Below are positions 33,909-43,306 of a stretch of 64,000 bases of DNA, in pieces. A program made the translations under genes and the position numbers. The stretch is from positions 62,001 to 126,000 of the forward strand of contig JANQMH010000036.1 of assembly GCA_028280195.1 (NCBI GenBank), in the 5' to 3' direction. The DNA comes from Exilibacterium sp. Its GTDB lineage: Bacteria; Pseudomonadota; Gammaproteobacteria; Pseudomonadales; Cellvibrionaceae. Each line of letters opens with the position of its first letter. Position 1 is the first letter of the stretch. The notes under the pieces were generated by a model. It did not search any database and had not been told where the DNA came from. It saw only the letters and a list, made by a program, of their open reading frames with translations.

Positions 33909-35936
33909 TCAGATTTTGTTACGAATTAAGTCCCTGATGATAAATCGCGCCGGGTGCAGCGCGCGCTGCAGCGGCGGCGCCAGCGGCGGGTACTCGGCGT
34001 TGATCAGCCCGGCCAGCAGCTCGGCGCTGAGGGGTGTATAGCAGAGGCCGCGCGAGCCGTGGCCGACATTGACATAGAGCCCCGGCCAGTAGCGCCCCGG
34101 CGCAGTGACGGCGGCGCGGGCGTTACTGCGCAGCGCGGCATAGGCCTCGACAAAGGCCGCCGGTTGCGGTACCGGGCCGACAATCGGCAGATAGTCCGGG
34201 GTCGCACAGCGAAAACCCACCCGGCCCTCGAGTTGCCCGGGCTGCCAGCCGGCCCCGCACAGCGCCGGCGACAGGTTCGCCAGGGTGTCCAGGTTGGCGC
34301 GGTGGTCACGGCTGCGCACGGCGCCGGATGCATCTCCCAGATTGAAAGTTGCGCCCAGGCTGTGCAGGCCTTCGGCAGCCGGTGCCAGATAGCCCTCGCC
34401 GCACAGCACCGTGCGCAGCGCGGCACTGTCGCCGCTGGCGGGCAGATAGCTGACCTGGCCGCGAATCGGGCGCAGCGGCAGGTAGCCGGTCTGGGCGAAA
34501 TCAGCGGCGCCGCAGGCATTGGCAATCACCGCTACCTCGGCCTCGCCCAGTTGCCGCTGCTGCGGGTCCAGCGCCAGCCAGCGGCGGCCGTCGCGATGCA
34601 GGCTGGCCACCTGGCAGCCGCTGACCACGCGGATCAGCGGCGCTGCCGCCAGCCGCCGGCACAGCACGGCCGGGCGCAGCCAGCCGGCGCCGGGGAAATA
34701 CAGCGCCGGGTGCGGCAGCGGGGTCGCCGCCAGCTCAGCGGCGGCGGCGGCATCCAACTGGCGCACAAATTCACGGTAGTGGCCAAATCTGGCCATCAGT
34801 GCCCGTTGCTGCGCCGCCACCCGCTCGCTGTAGGCCAGTTGCAGTACGCCGCACTGCCGGCCGATATCGCGGTAGCGGCGCCACAGCGGCCGATAGCAAT
34901 GCTGGGCGTACAACAGCGCCGCCAGGTTGAACTCACCGGGTATCTGCGGGGTGGGGGAGAGGCGGGCATAGAGGATGCCCTGGCGGTTGCCCGACGCGCC
35001 TGCCGCCAGTTCCGCTCCCCGTTCCAGCAGGGTCACCTGCCAGCCGCGCCGCGCCAGGGCGCGGGCGCTGTGGCAGCCTGCCAGGCCGCCGCCGATTACC
35101 AGTGCCCGGCGCCGGCCGGGCGCCAGGCGGTCTGCGCTGTGTATCCGCAGCCAGGGTTCGGTGACCGGGTCCGGTTGCGCGGCTGCCGGCCGGCCGGCGC
35201 CGGGTCGCGCCGCCGGCGGCATGCGCGCCCGCAGCATGTCGCGCTTGCTGCCGAAGCCGGTGGTTTTTTCCACCTCGAAGCCGGCACTGCGCAGCCCGCG
35301 CTTGACCACCCCGGCGGCGCTGAAGGTGGCCGCGGTGGTGCCGTCGGCACTGAGCCGGCCGATCAGCGCGAACAGTGCCGGCGACCACATATCGGGATTG
35401 CGGGCGGGGGCAAAGCCGTCCAGCAGCCAGGCATCCACGGGCGCCTGATGCCGGTCCGCTGTGAGCAGCTGGCCGAGGCCCGCCGCCGCGTCGGCGACGA
35501 TCAGGGTCAGCGCAACCGGCCCGAAGCGGCGCCGGTGAAAGCCGCCGCTGGCAGCGGCGGGGTAGGCCTCCAGCAGCTGTGTCGCCAGCTCCTGTAACTG
35601 CGGCCACAGCGCCAGCGCAGCCGCCAGGTCGGCGCGATCGAGGGGAAATTTCTCCACCGAGATAAACTGCAGCTGCCAGCCTGCCGGGGCGGTCTGCCGC
35701 CACAGGTCCCAGGCGGCGAGAAAGTTCAGGCCGGTGCCGAAGCCGGTTTCCGCCAGGGTGAAGGTGCCGGGGCGCTGCGCCGGCAGCCGGCGCCAGCGTT
35801 CGCCCAGGTGGTTGTTGTGCAGGAAGACATAGCGGCTCTCGGCCAGACCGTCGCTGCGGGAAAAGTACACATCGCCGAAACGCCGGCACCAGGGCCGGCC
35901 CTTATCGTCCCAGGCTATGCGGGCGGCGTCCGGCAT
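33909..35936 (-). CDS. mnmC: Bifunctional tRNA (mnm5s2U34) biosynthesis protein MnmC
   Basis: 675-residue fusion. The N-terminal SAM-dependent methyltransferase domain (about 1-235) carries LAETGFGTGLNFLAAW and WLLDGFAPARNPDMW. The C-terminal FAD oxidase domain (about 260-660) carries ALVIGGGLAGCHSARALARR, GASGNRQGILYARLSPTP and GHGSRGLCYTPLSAELLAG. The oxidase removes carboxymethyl from cmnm5U34 and the methyltransferase makes mnm5U34 in tRNAs for Lys, Glu, Gln, Arg. The ATG at 35936 overlaps the flavodoxin stop (TGATG). Gene order flavodoxin-mnmC suggests co-translation. Confidence 0.95.
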   Translation of the reverse strand: MPDAARIAWDDKGRPWCRRFGDVYFSRSDGLAESRYVFLHNNHLGERWRRLPAQRPGTFTLAETGFGTGLNFLAAWDLWRQTAPAGWQLQFISVEKFPLDRADLAAALALWPQLQELATQLLEAYPAAASGGFHRRRFGPVALTLIVADAAAGLGQLLTADRHQAPVDAWLLDGFAPARNPDMWSPALFALIGRLSADGTTAATFSAAGVVKRGLRSAGFEVEKTTGFGSKRDMLRARMPPAARPGAGRPAAAQPDPVTEPWLRIHSADRLAPGRRRALVIGGGLAGCHSARALARRGWQVTLLERGAELAAGASGNRQGILYARLSPTPQIPGEFNLAALLYAQHCYRPLWRRYRDIGRQCGVLQLAYSERVAAQQRALMARFGHYREFVRQLDAAAAAELAATPLPHPALYFPGAGWLRPAVLCRRLAAAPLIRVVSGCQVASLHRDGRRWLALDPQQRQLGEAEVAVIANACGAADFAQTGYLPLRPIRGQVSYLPASGDSAALRTVLCGEGYLAPAAEGLHSLGATFNLGDASGAVRSRDHRANLDTLANLSPALCGAGWQPGQLEGRVGFRCATPDYLPIVGPVPQPAAFVEAYAALRSNARAAVTAPGRYWPGLYVNVGHGSRGLCYTPLSAELLAGLINAEYPPLAPPLQRALHPARFIIRDLIRNKI

Positions 35937-36460
35937 CAGTTGAGCCCGAACTCCGCCGCAATCTGCTCGCACCAGGCCTGAATGCGCGCATCGGTGTGTT
36001 CAAATTCGTTTTCATCGTCCAGCGCCAGGCCGACAAACTGCCGGCCGGAGTCCGCCAGCGCCTGGGAGGCTTCGAAGCGAAAGCCCCGGGTCGGCCAATA
36101 GCCCACTGTGGTGGCACCGAGGCCGGCAATTTTACTGTGCAGATAACCCATGGCGTCGAGAAACCATTCGGGGTAGCCGATCTGGTCGCCCAGGCCGAAC
36201 AGCGCCACGGTCTTGCCACTGAAGTCGATATCGTCGATCTCCTCCCAGATGTTCTCCCAGTCCTCCTGCAGTTCGCCGTAGTCCCAGGTGGGAATGCCGA
36301 AAATCAGGTAGTCGTAAAACGCCGCGGTGATGATCGGCTCCTCGGCGATATTGAACAGGTCCACTGTATCGCTGCCGAGGCGCTGCTGGATTTTCTCCGC
36401 CGCCATCTCGGTATAACAGGTGGAGCTGCCGTAGAACAGGCCGATCGCGGCGCGTGCCAT
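35936..36460 (-). CDS. Long-chain flavodoxin
   Basis: 174-residue electron carrier binding FMN: IGLFYGSSTCYTEMAAEKI is the phosphate loop, IFGIPTWDYGELQEDWE and LFGLGDQIGYPEWFLDAMG are the two isoalloxazine loops, and the long-chain insertion (SKIAGLGATTVGYWPTRGFRFEAS) is present. It resembles FldB-type flavodoxins. AGGGAGC lies 9 nt before the ATG. It starts 1 bp downstream of trmL and overlaps mnmC, forming a trmL-fld-mnmC operon. A role supplying electrons to tRNA or Fe-S enzymes is possible. Confidence 0.93.
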   Translation of the reverse strand: MARAAIGLFYGSSTCYTEMAAEKIQQRLGSDTVDLFNIAEEPIITAAFYDYLIFGIPTWDYGELQEDWENIWEEIDDIDFSGKTVALFGLGDQIGYPEWFLDAMGYLHSKIAGLGATTVGYWPTRGFRFEASQALADSGRQFVGLALDDENEFEHTDARIQAWCEQIAAEFGLN

Positions 36461-36461
36461 C

Positions 36462-36926
36462 TCAAACCGCTCCCTTGAATCCCAGCTGGCGCCAGGCTTC
36501 GTAGACCAGCACCGAGGCGGCGTTGGAAAGATTCATACTGCGGCTGTCGGGCCGCATGGGAATGCGCAGCACCTGATCGGCGGGCAGCTGGCTGCGGATG
36601 TGCGCCGGTAAACCGCGGGTCTCGGGGCCAAACACCAGGTAGTCGCCGGATTGAAAACTCACCTCGGTATAACGCCGGCTGCCCTTGGTGCTGATGGCGT
36701 AAAGCCGCCCGGGTTTTTCGCCGTCGAGGAAGGCGCGCCAGTCGCTGTGCACGCACAGGTCGCGCCATTCACCGTAGTCCAGGCCGGCGCGGCGCAGGCG
36801 CTTGTCATCGAGGGCGAAGCCCAGCGGCTCGATCAGGTGGATCTCGCAACCGGTATTGGCGGCCAGGCGAATGATATTGCCGGTGTTGGGAGGGATTTCG
36901 GGCTCGAACAATACGACTTTTATCAT
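36462..36926 (-). CDS. trmL: tRNA (cytidine/uridine-34-2'-O)-methyltransferase TrmL
   Basis: 154-residue SPOUT methyltransferase with a trefoil knot: [32 protein letters not shown] and the SAM-binding loop [24 protein letters not shown]. TrmL 2'-O-methylates the wobble nucleotide of tRNA-Leu isoacceptors. The ATG at 36926 gives the family's normal N-terminus; a longer frame to 36968 is not needed. First gene of the trmL-flavodoxin-mnmC run; two products of this operon act on tRNA position 34. Confidence 0.94.
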   Translation of the reverse strand: MIKVVLFEPEIPPNTGNIIRLAANTGCEIHLIEPLGFALDDKRLRRAGLDYGEWRDLCVHSDWRAFLDGEKPGRLYAISTKGSRRYTEVSFQSGDYLVFGPETRGLPAHIRSQLPADQVLRIPMRPDSRSMNLSNAASVLVYEAWRQLGFKGAV

Positions 36927-37156
36927 ACCGGGTCTTACATCTGTGCAGAGCTGAGCAAAAGTTGGCAAAGGTCAGCGATTCTTCACCGATTGTCAAATAG
37001 CACTCCGTATATGGACTATATTGAAAGCGGAGTACTGGAGATCGGTAGCGGGCCAGATTATACAGTTTTATCGGCCAAAACACCTGTCGAGGCGGCTGTG
37101 GCAGTCGGCCCGCACTGGCTGAGGCAGGTTTCGATACCGGAGGATGGACAGCGGGT

Positions 37157-38095
37157 GTGAAGACTAGACTGACTTGGCTGGGCCGGCGGCCGGCCGGACG
37201 CGTGGGTCTCGAGGCGACGCCGGCCGGCGTCGCCCTGGCGCATATGCTGCCGCCCGGCGCTGCCGGCGCCGGCTGCGCGCGGCGATTGCGCAGCTGCGAC
37301 TATATCAGCGCCGGCGACGATCAAGCCCGCGCGGCGTTGTTGGGCGAGCGTGTCGACGCCCTCGGCCTGGCGGCGGCCGCCTGCAATATCGTGCTGCCCC
37401 CGCAGAGTTATCAGTTGCTGCTGGTCGAAGCGCCCGCGGTTCCGGGCGCCGAACTGCGCGACGCCCTGCGCTGGCGGGTCAAGGATTTGATCGACTGGCC
37501 GCTTGACGACGTCGTCGTCGATGTCCTGCCGCTGCCGCAGCGCAGCAGTCGCGACGGCGGCAATACGGTCTATGCGGTGGCGGCTCTGCGCCGGGATATC
37601 GCGGCGAACATCGACCTGGCAGAGGGCGCCGGGCTCAGGGTGGGCAGTGTCGATATCGGCGAAATGGCCCTGCGCAACCTGGCGCAGGTCTGCGCTGACG
37701 ACAGCCGCGGCATTGCCCTGGTCAAGCTCAACCAGGGTTGCGGCAATCTGGCCCTGGTGCGCGACGGCAGCCTCTATCTTTCACGCCGCTTTGATCTCGA
37801 CTACAACGCCGGACTGCTGGACGATATTCCCGCGGAAAGCCTGGTATTGGAGTTGCAGCGCTCACTGGATTATTACGAGCGGCAAATGGGGCAGGTGCCG
37901 CCGGCGACGGTGTTACTTGCCGGAGAAAACCTCGCTGCCGACAAAATCACCGACACCATGCGCGCCGGCCTCAGTGCCCAGGTCAGGATACTGGAACTGG
38001 AGCGCTATCTGGACTGCGAAAACCCGGTCGACGATACCGTGCTGCAGGCCTGTACCGTCGCCATCGGCGGCGCCCTGCGGCGGGAGGCGGCCTGA
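37157..38095 (+). CDS. mshI: MSHA biogenesis protein MshI (PilM-like)
   Basis: 312-residue actin-like (PilM/GspL-cytoplasmic fold) protein: QLLLVEAPAVPGAELRDALRWRVKDLIDWPLDD is the typical family segment, and LSRRFDLDYN and LELQRSLDYYERQM lie in the second half. Within type IV pilus machines it joins the inner-membrane PilN/PilO-like pair to the assembly ATPase. The start is GTG. It is the first gene of a locus of about thirteen running to 50641, with overlaps or short gaps. In Vibrio mshI is one gene; here the PilM-like and PilN-like halves are separate. Confidence 0.85.
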   Translation: MKTRLTWLGRRPAGRVGLEATPAGVALAHMLPPGAAGAGCARRLRSCDYISAGDDQARAALLGERVDALGLAAAACNIVLPPQSYQLLLVEAPAVPGAELRDALRWRVKDLIDWPLDDVVVDVLPLPQRSSRDGGNTVYAVAALRRDIAANIDLAEGAGLRVGSVDIGEMALRNLAQVCADDSRGIALVKLNQGCGNLALVRDGSLYLSRRFDLDYNAGLLDDIPAESLVLELQRSLDYYERQMGQVPPATVLLAGENLAADKITDTMRAGLSAQVRILELERYLDCENPVDDTVLQACTVAIGGALRREAA

Positions 38096-38097
38096 CG

Positions 38098-38721
38098 GTG
38101 GTGGCGGCGATCGCTCAGCGCCAGGAGGTCAACCTCTACCTGCCGGAGTTTCGCCGCAGCAGGGATCTGTTCTGCGCGGCCCGCGCCGCGGCGCTGGTGG
38201 CGGTGTTTTGCCTGGTGCTGGTGCTGGTACAGATCGGCTTGCAGTGGAGTGACAGGTCGGCGCAGCAGAGCCTGCGCACCGCCCAGCAGCAGCTGCAGTC
38301 GCTGCAGCAGCGGGTCGCAGCTCTGCGCCTGGCGCAGCCGCACTCACAGCACCGGCAACTGCAGCGGCAGGTGGCCGATCTGCAGCGCCAGTTGCAGCAG
38401 GGCCGGCGCGTCAGTGAATTGATCGAGGCGCAGAACCTGGGCAACAGCGCGGGCTTTTCCGCCCAGCTGCGGGGTATGGCCCGGCAGGTGCCGGCCGATC
38501 TGAGCCTGTCGCGCTTTCGCCTCAGTCGCGGCGGCGGCCTGGTCGAGCTGCAGGGCCGGGCGCGCCGCGCCGAGGCGGTGCCGCGCTATCTGCAGCGGCT
38601 GCATGCTGAAGAGAGCTTTCGCAAGGCCAGTTTTGGCACTATGGTGATAGAGCGGGGCAGCGGCGCCGGGCTGTTGCATTTTTCTCTGGGTGAAACGAGC
38701 GGCGGGAGTGGCGCCTCGTGA
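38098..38721 (+). CDS. PilN-like MSHA biogenesis protein (second MshI half)
   Basis: 207-residue bitopic inner-membrane protein: a short cytoplasmic tail with the PilN signature VNLYLPEFR, one transmembrane helix (residues ~27-46), a Gln-rich coiled coil (~55-110) and a small periplasmic domain (MARQVPADLSLSRFRLSRGGGLVELQG). The VNLYLPEF motif is where PilM-type proteins bind PilN. GTG start 2 bp after mshI. In the pilus it forms the alignment complex with MshJ. Confidence 0.85.
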   Translation: MVAAIAQRQEVNLYLPEFRRSRDLFCAARAAALVAVFCLVLVLVQIGLQWSDRSAQQSLRTAQQQLQSLQQRVAALRLAQPHSQHRQLQRQVADLQRQLQQGRRVSELIEAQNLGNSAGFSAQLRGMARQVPADLSLSRFRLSRGGGLVELQGRARRAEAVPRYLQRLHAEESFRKASFGTMVIERGSGAGLLHFSLGETSGGSGAS

Positions 38722-39377
38722 AAGCGCAGTGGCGGCTCTACAGCGCCAGGTTCGATGCCCTGCAGATGCGCGAGAGAGTGCTGCTGTCGCTGTCGTCGCT
38801 GGCCGTCATTTATCTGCTGTGGGACGCGCTGCTGCTGGGGCCGCTGCTCGAACAGCGCCGCCACCACGACGACCGCCTGGCCGGCCTGCGGCAGCAGCTC
38901 GATAGCCTGCAGGCCGAAGCGTCCGGGCTGGCGCAGTCCTCGCGCCGCGACCCGGACGCCGGGCAAAAGCGGCTGGTGGAAAACCTGCGGCGGCAGCTCA
39001 GCACACTCGAGCAGCAGCGCTCGGCACTGTCAACGGGTCTGGTAGCGGCCGCCCAGATGCCGCAGATTCTGCGCCAGGTGTTGCAGGGCACCGGCAAACT
39101 GCAACTGGTGAGCCTGCAGACGCTGGCGGTCGAAGAGCTGCCGTTGCGCCGGCCCGAGGGCGGCGAGGCGGTGGGCTCCGGTGTCTACAAACATACGGTG
39201 GTGCTGACCTTGCGCGGCGGCTATTTCGAGGTCGTGGATTACCTGCGCGCACTCGAGCAGCTGCCCTGGCGCTTCTACTGGGAGCAGCTGGCCTATCAGG
39301 TCGAGGACTATCCCGACGGTCGCGTCGATCTGCATGTCTATACCCTGTCGGCGCAAAAGGGGATGTTGGATGGCTAG
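38718..39377 (+). CDS. mshJ: MSHA biogenesis protein MshJ (PilO-like)
   Basis: 219-residue protein with one N-terminal transmembrane helix (VLLSLSSLAVIYLLWDALLLGPLL), a coiled coil (about 45-110) and a ferredoxin-like periplasmic domain (TVVLTLRGGYFEVVDYLRALEQLPWRFYW). This is the PilO layout and pairs with the preceding PilN-like protein. The GTG start overlaps the previous stop (GTGA), indicating coupling. Confidence 0.88.
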   Translation: MKAQWRLYSARFDALQMRERVLLSLSSLAVIYLLWDALLLGPLLEQRRHHDDRLAGLRQQLDSLQAEASGLAQSSRRDPDAGQKRLVENLRRQLSTLEQQRSALSTGLVAAAQMPQILRQVLQGTGKLQLVSLQTLAVEELPLRRPEGGEAVGSGVYKHTVVLTLRGGYFEVVDYLRALEQLPWRFYWEQLAYQVEDYPDGRVDLHVYTLSAQKGMLDG

Positions 39378-39717
39378 TGTCAAATCGATTGCGGCGCCGG
39401 CGCTGCTGTCGGCAGTTGTCGCCGCTGGCGCAGCCGCGTCGGTGCAGGTGCTGCGCGACCCCACCCGCCCGCTGCCGGCGCAGCAGCTGCCGGCGCAGGC
39501 GGCCGCGGCTCCCCTGCAGCTGCACGCCATTCTGATCGGCGCCGGGCGCCGCGCCGCGGTGATCGACGGGCGCTACCTGCGCGAGCGCGATGTGCATGGC
39601 GGCGTGCAGGTAATGCGGATTTTGCCGGGCCGGGTCATCGTCAGGCATGGGAGTGTCGAGAAAACACTGCTCCTGGGCGCGGCGATAAAGAAACCCCGTG
39701 CGGATCAGCGGCCTTGA
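39370..39717 (+). CDS. mshK: MSHA biogenesis protein MshK (PilP-like)
   Basis: 115-residue exported protein: hydrophobic signal-like N-terminus (SIAAPALLSAVVAAGAAASV), then LRDPTRPLP typical of MshK/PilP family starts, and a small beta domain (LQLHAILIGAGRRAAVIDG, VMRILPGRVIVRHG). It would link the inner-membrane alignment complex to the secretin MshL. The start is ATG 39370, overlapping the mshJ stop by 8 bp. Confidence 0.85.
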   Translation: MASVKSIAAPALLSAVVAAGAAASVQVLRDPTRPLPAQQLPAQAAAAPLQLHAILIGAGRRAAVIDGRYLRERDVHGGVQVMRILPGRVIVRHGSVEKTLLLGAAIKKPRADQRP

Positions 39718-39754
39718 TCCCCGCGGTTGCCATCGGTTTGTGTATTGAGATGCG

Positions 39755-41476
39755 ATGTTGGTAAAAAGACTGCAGTTAGCCATGTCAGAGTGCTCCGCTG
39801 CGCGCGCCGGGTTTGCCGTGGCGGTGCTGCTTGCCGCCGCTGTCCTGTCGGCGTGCAGCCAGCCCGGCAGACCCCTGCCGGTAGAAAACGCGATTGAAGA
39901 GATGGCGCAGGTGGTGGTGCCGGCCGGCGGCGACCGCCCGGTGCCAGCGCCGGCACCGGCACCGGAGCCGCCCGCAGTGGCTGCAGGGGCCATCGGCGAG
40001 CGCGCGGATGCCGGGCCCGAGCGCTTTGACCTGGCAGTGGATAAAGTTGCGGCGAAAGATTTTTTTCTCGGCCTGGTAGCCGGCAGCGGCGTCAATATCG
40101 CGGTGCATCCGGAGGTGGCGGGGGATATTTCGCTGGAGCTGAACGATGTCAGTGTTGCCGAAGTGTTGCGGGTGACGCGCGATATCTACGGCTATGAGTA
40201 CGCCCGGCGCGACGGCATTTATACGATCTATCCGCGCAAGCTGCGCACCGAGGTATTTCCCATCAACTATCTCGACATAAAGCGGGTGGGCGTATCCGAC
40301 ACCAGTGTGGCGGTGGGGCGCATCAGCGCTGCCAACAACAGCGGCAACCGCTCGCGCGACGGCGACCGCGACGCTGCCGACAGCGCCGATCTGCTGGGGC
40401 TGGGCGCCACCGGCGGTGGCGGCAATGGCAACAGCGGCCTGGTGCCGGGCAGCCGCGTGCAGACCCTGACGCGCACCGACTTCTGGGCATCGCTGCAGCA
40501 GGTCATTGTCGCCATTATCGGTGGCGAAGAGCAGCAGCGCGCGGTGGTGGTCAGCCCCCAGGCCGGGATGGTGGTGGTCAAGGCACTGCCGCGGCAATTA
40601 CAGGCGGTGCGCGATTTTCTGCAGCGCTCCGAACTGAGTGTGAAACGCCAGGTGGTGCTGGAAACCAAGATACTGGAAGTGCGCCTCAGCGATGAGTTTG
40701 AGGCGGGCATCAACTGGGGGCAGATCGGCGGGCAACTGCTGTTGGGCAGGAATGTAGCCGAATTCAGCCAGCCGAATACCATCAGCGCGGTAGCGGAAGC
40801 CAACGGCGAAGTGTTTGCCTCGCTGATCAAGGTCAATGATATTTCCTCGCTGCTGTCGCTGCTGGAGACCCAGGGCAACGTGCAGGTGCTGTCGAGCCCG
40901 CGGGTCGCGACGATCAATAATCAGAAGGCGATTATCCGCGTCGGCTCGGATGAGTTTTTCGTCACCGGTGTCACCAGTGACACCACCGCCACCGCCGGCT
41001 CCACGGTCACCTCTCCCACCATCGACCTGACACCGTTTTTCAGCGGTATTTCCCTGGATGTGACGCCGCAGATCGCCGCCAACGGCGATGTGATTCTACA
41101 TATTCACCCCCTGGTCAGCGCGGTTACCGACCAGACCAAGACATTTACCATCGGCGATGAGGAGTTTTCCCTGCCGCTGGCGTTCAGGGACATTCGCGAG
41201 TCCGACAGTATCGTGCGCGCCCGCAGTGGCGAGGTGGTGGTGCTGGGCGGGTTGATGCAGGAAACCATTGCCGACAATAAGGGCAAGCGGCCGTTCATCG
41301 GTGATATTCCTCTGCTGAATGTACTGTTTAAAACCAAAAACAAAAGCACGGTAAAAACCGAACTGGTGATTCTGATGCGACCGCTGGTGGTTGGCGAAGA
41401 CACCTGGCGGCAGCAGATTGGCAACAGCAAAGATCGTATTCGGGAAATCGGCGATCGCTACCGGGAGCGTTTCTGA
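39755..41476 (+). CDS. mshL: MSHA outer-membrane secretin MshL
   Basis: 573-residue secretin. A lipobox (LLAAAVLSACS) shows it is a lipoprotein. A Pro/Ala-rich linker leads to a secretin N-domain (DKVAAKDFFLGLVAGSGVNIAVHPEVAGD), a second N-domain with an Asn/Gly-rich loop (about 185-220), and the multimeric gate domain ending with RARSGEVVVLGGLMQET and KTELVILMRPLVV. It forms the gated ring for the pilus in the outer membrane. The start at 39755 or ATG 39782 is uncertain; either keeps the signal peptide. It is 37 bp after mshK. Confidence 0.93.
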   Translation: MLVKRLQLAMSECSAARAGFAVAVLLAAAVLSACSQPGRPLPVENAIEEMAQVVVPAGGDRPVPAPAPAPEPPAVAAGAIGERADAGPERFDLAVDKVAAKDFFLGLVAGSGVNIAVHPEVAGDISLELNDVSVAEVLRVTRDIYGYEYARRDGIYTIYPRKLRTEVFPINYLDIKRVGVSDTSVAVGRISAANNSGNRSRDGDRDAADSADLLGLGATGGGGNGNSGLVPGSRVQTLTRTDFWASLQQVIVAIIGGEEQQRAVVVSPQAGMVVVKALPRQLQAVRDFLQRSELSVKRQVVLETKILEVRLSDEFEAGINWGQIGGQLLLGRNVAEFSQPNTISAVAEANGEVFASLIKVNDISSLLSLLETQGNVQVLSSPRVATINNQKAIIRVGSDEFFVTGVTSDTTATAGSTVTSPTIDLTPFFSGISLDVTPQIAANGDVILHIHPLVSAVTDQTKTFTIGDEEFSLPLAFRDIRESDSIVRARSGEVVVLGGLMQETIADNKGKRPFIGDIPLLNVLFKTKNKSTVKTELVILMRPLVVGEDTWRQQIGNSKDRIREIGDRYRERF

Positions 41477-41533
41477 CAACGCGGTATATTGAAACATGCA
41501 GCCCTGAGTCTTTGCGCTCGACAGGTGACGGTT

Positions 41534-43300
41534 ATGAAAAACAATGCGGCGGAGCGACCCGCTCCGGCGGGGAAACAGGCACTGCCGCGGCGCATTCGCC
41601 TGGGCGATATCCTGGTCGACCAGCAGATTATCTCCCCGTCGCAGCTGCAGCAGGCGCTGCAGGAACAGAAAATCAGCGGCCGCAAACTCGGCCGCACCCT
41701 GGTCGACCTCGGTTATGTCGAGGAAAACAAGCTGCTGTCGGTGCTTTCCGCACAACTCGATATTCCCTTCGTCGACCTCAAGCACTTTCGCTTCGACAGC
41801 AAGCTGGTGCAGAGCCTGCCCGAGACCGTGGCGCGGCGCTTCCGCGTCATCATTCTGCGCCGCGACGACGACGGTTTACTGCTCGGCATGGCCGACCCGA
41901 CTGACATATTCGGCCTCGACGAGCTGATGCGCATTCTCAGGCAGCCGCTGAAGCTGGCGGTGGTGCGCGAGTCGGAACTGCTCGAGATCATCGATATCGC
42001 CTACAACAACGCCGCGGAGATCGCCTCGCTGGCCGAGCAGCTCGACGAAGAACTGGAGAGTTCTGCAGTCGATCTCGCCGACATCGCCATCGATGCCAGC
42101 GCCAGCGACGCACCGGTGGTGCAGCTGCTGCAGAAGATGTTTGAAGATGCCATCAATATCAAGGCCTCGGATATCCATATCGAACCGGACGAAACGGTGC
42201 TGCGCATTCGCCAGCGCATCGATGGCGTGCTGACAGAGCAGGTGATGAATGAGAAGCGCATTGCCGCAGCCCTGGTGGTGCGTTTGAAACTGATATCGGG
42301 CCTGGATATTTCGGAAAAGCGCCTGCCGCAGGACGGGCGTTTCAATCTGCGGGCCGCCGGCCGCAATATCGATGTGCGTATTTCCACCATGCCGGTGCAG
42401 TTTGGCGAGTCTGTCGTCATGCGCCTGCTCGATCACACTGACGGCGTACAGGCGCTGACCCAAGTCGGTATGTCGGCGCCGATTTTAGCCCGGTTTCGCC
42501 GTATCTTTAACGGCCCCCACGGGCTGGTGCTGGTCACCGGGCCCACCGGCAGCGGCAAGACCACGACACTCTACGGAGCGCTGTCAGAACTCAATACCGC
42601 CGATAAAAAAATCATTACGGTAGAGGACCCGGTGGAATACCGCCTGGCGCGTATCAACCAGGTGCAGGTTCACGACAAGATCGGCCTGAATTTTGGCACC
42701 GTGCTGCGCGCCAGTCTGCGCCAGGACCCGGATGTGCTGCTGGTCGGTGAGATCCGCGACAGCGAATCGGCCGAGATTGCGTTGCGCGCGGCCATGACCG
42801 GCCACCTGGTGCTGTCGACGCTGCACACCAACGATGCCGTCACCTCGGCGTTGCGGCTGGTGGATATGGGGGTGGATGCCTACCTGGTGGCCGCCTCGCT
42901 GAAGGCCATTGTGGCGCAGCGGCTGGTGCGCAAAGTTTGTGAAAGTTGTGCCGAGCCGTATCAGCCCGATGCCAATGAGCAGCAGTTGCTGGCGCGCCTG
43001 CAGCAGGGCCGCGCAGCGCGGCGGCCGAATCTGCTCAAAGGCACCGGCTGCCCGCACTGCTTCAACAGCGGTTATCGCGGTCGCATCGGCGTGTTTGAAC
43101 TGCTGGAGATGGACCGCGCCATGATCGCCGCGCTGCATGACCGCAGCGTCCGCGGTTTTACCGAGGCGGCCCGTTGCAACCCCCAGTACCGGCCCCTCAG
43201 CGCCAGTGCGCTCGATCTCGCGGTGCGCGGTGTCACCACGCTGGAGGAGGTGTTGCGGGTCTCGGCCCAGGTGGAAGATGACAGCGGGGCGCCCGGGTAG
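41534..43300 (+). CDS. mshE: MSHA pilus assembly ATPase MshE with c-di-GMP-binding MshEN domain
   Basis: 588-residue GspE/PilB-family hexameric ATPase powering pilus extension. The N-terminus is a complete MshEN c-di-GMP motif pair: residues 22-45 (RLGDILVDQQIIS...LQEQ), a 5-residue spacer and residues 51-74 (KLGRTLVDLGYVE...LSAQ). Then come the N2 domain, Walker A GPTGSGKTTT (336-345), the Asp box, Walker B DVLLVGEIRD, the His box TGHLVLSTLHTNDA and a zinc site from CESC and CPHC. ATG 41534 has AGGTGA upstream. Extension is expected to be switched on by c-di-GMP, made for example by the cyclase at 30938. Confidence 0.95.
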   Translation: MKNNAAERPAPAGKQALPRRIRLGDILVDQQIISPSQLQQALQEQKISGRKLGRTLVDLGYVEENKLLSVLSAQLDIPFVDLKHFRFDSKLVQSLPETVARRFRVIILRRDDDGLLLGMADPTDIFGLDELMRILRQPLKLAVVRESELLEIIDIAYNNAAEIASLAEQLDEELESSAVDLADIAIDASASDAPVVQLLQKMFEDAINIKASDIHIEPDETVLRIRQRIDGVLTEQVMNEKRIAAALVVRLKLISGLDISEKRLPQDGRFNLRAAGRNIDVRISTMPVQFGESVVMRLLDHTDGVQALTQVGMSAPILARFRRIFNGPHGLVLVTGPTGSGKTTTLYGALSELNTADKKIITVEDPVEYRLARINQVQVHDKIGLNFGTVLRASLRQDPDVLLVGEIRDSESAEIALRAAMTGHLVLSTLHTNDAVTSALRLVDMGVDAYLVAASLKAIVAQRLVRKVCESCAEPYQPDANEQQLLARLQQGRAARRPNLLKGTGCPHCFNSGYRGRIGVFELLEMDRAMIAALHDRSVRGFTEAARCNPQYRPLSASALDLAVRGVTTLEEVLRVSAQVEDDSGAPG

Positions 43301-43306
43301 CGGCCT

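Noticed and set aside
33954-35597. 547-codon plus-strand frame
   Set aside because: Shadow of mnmC; no recognisable domain.
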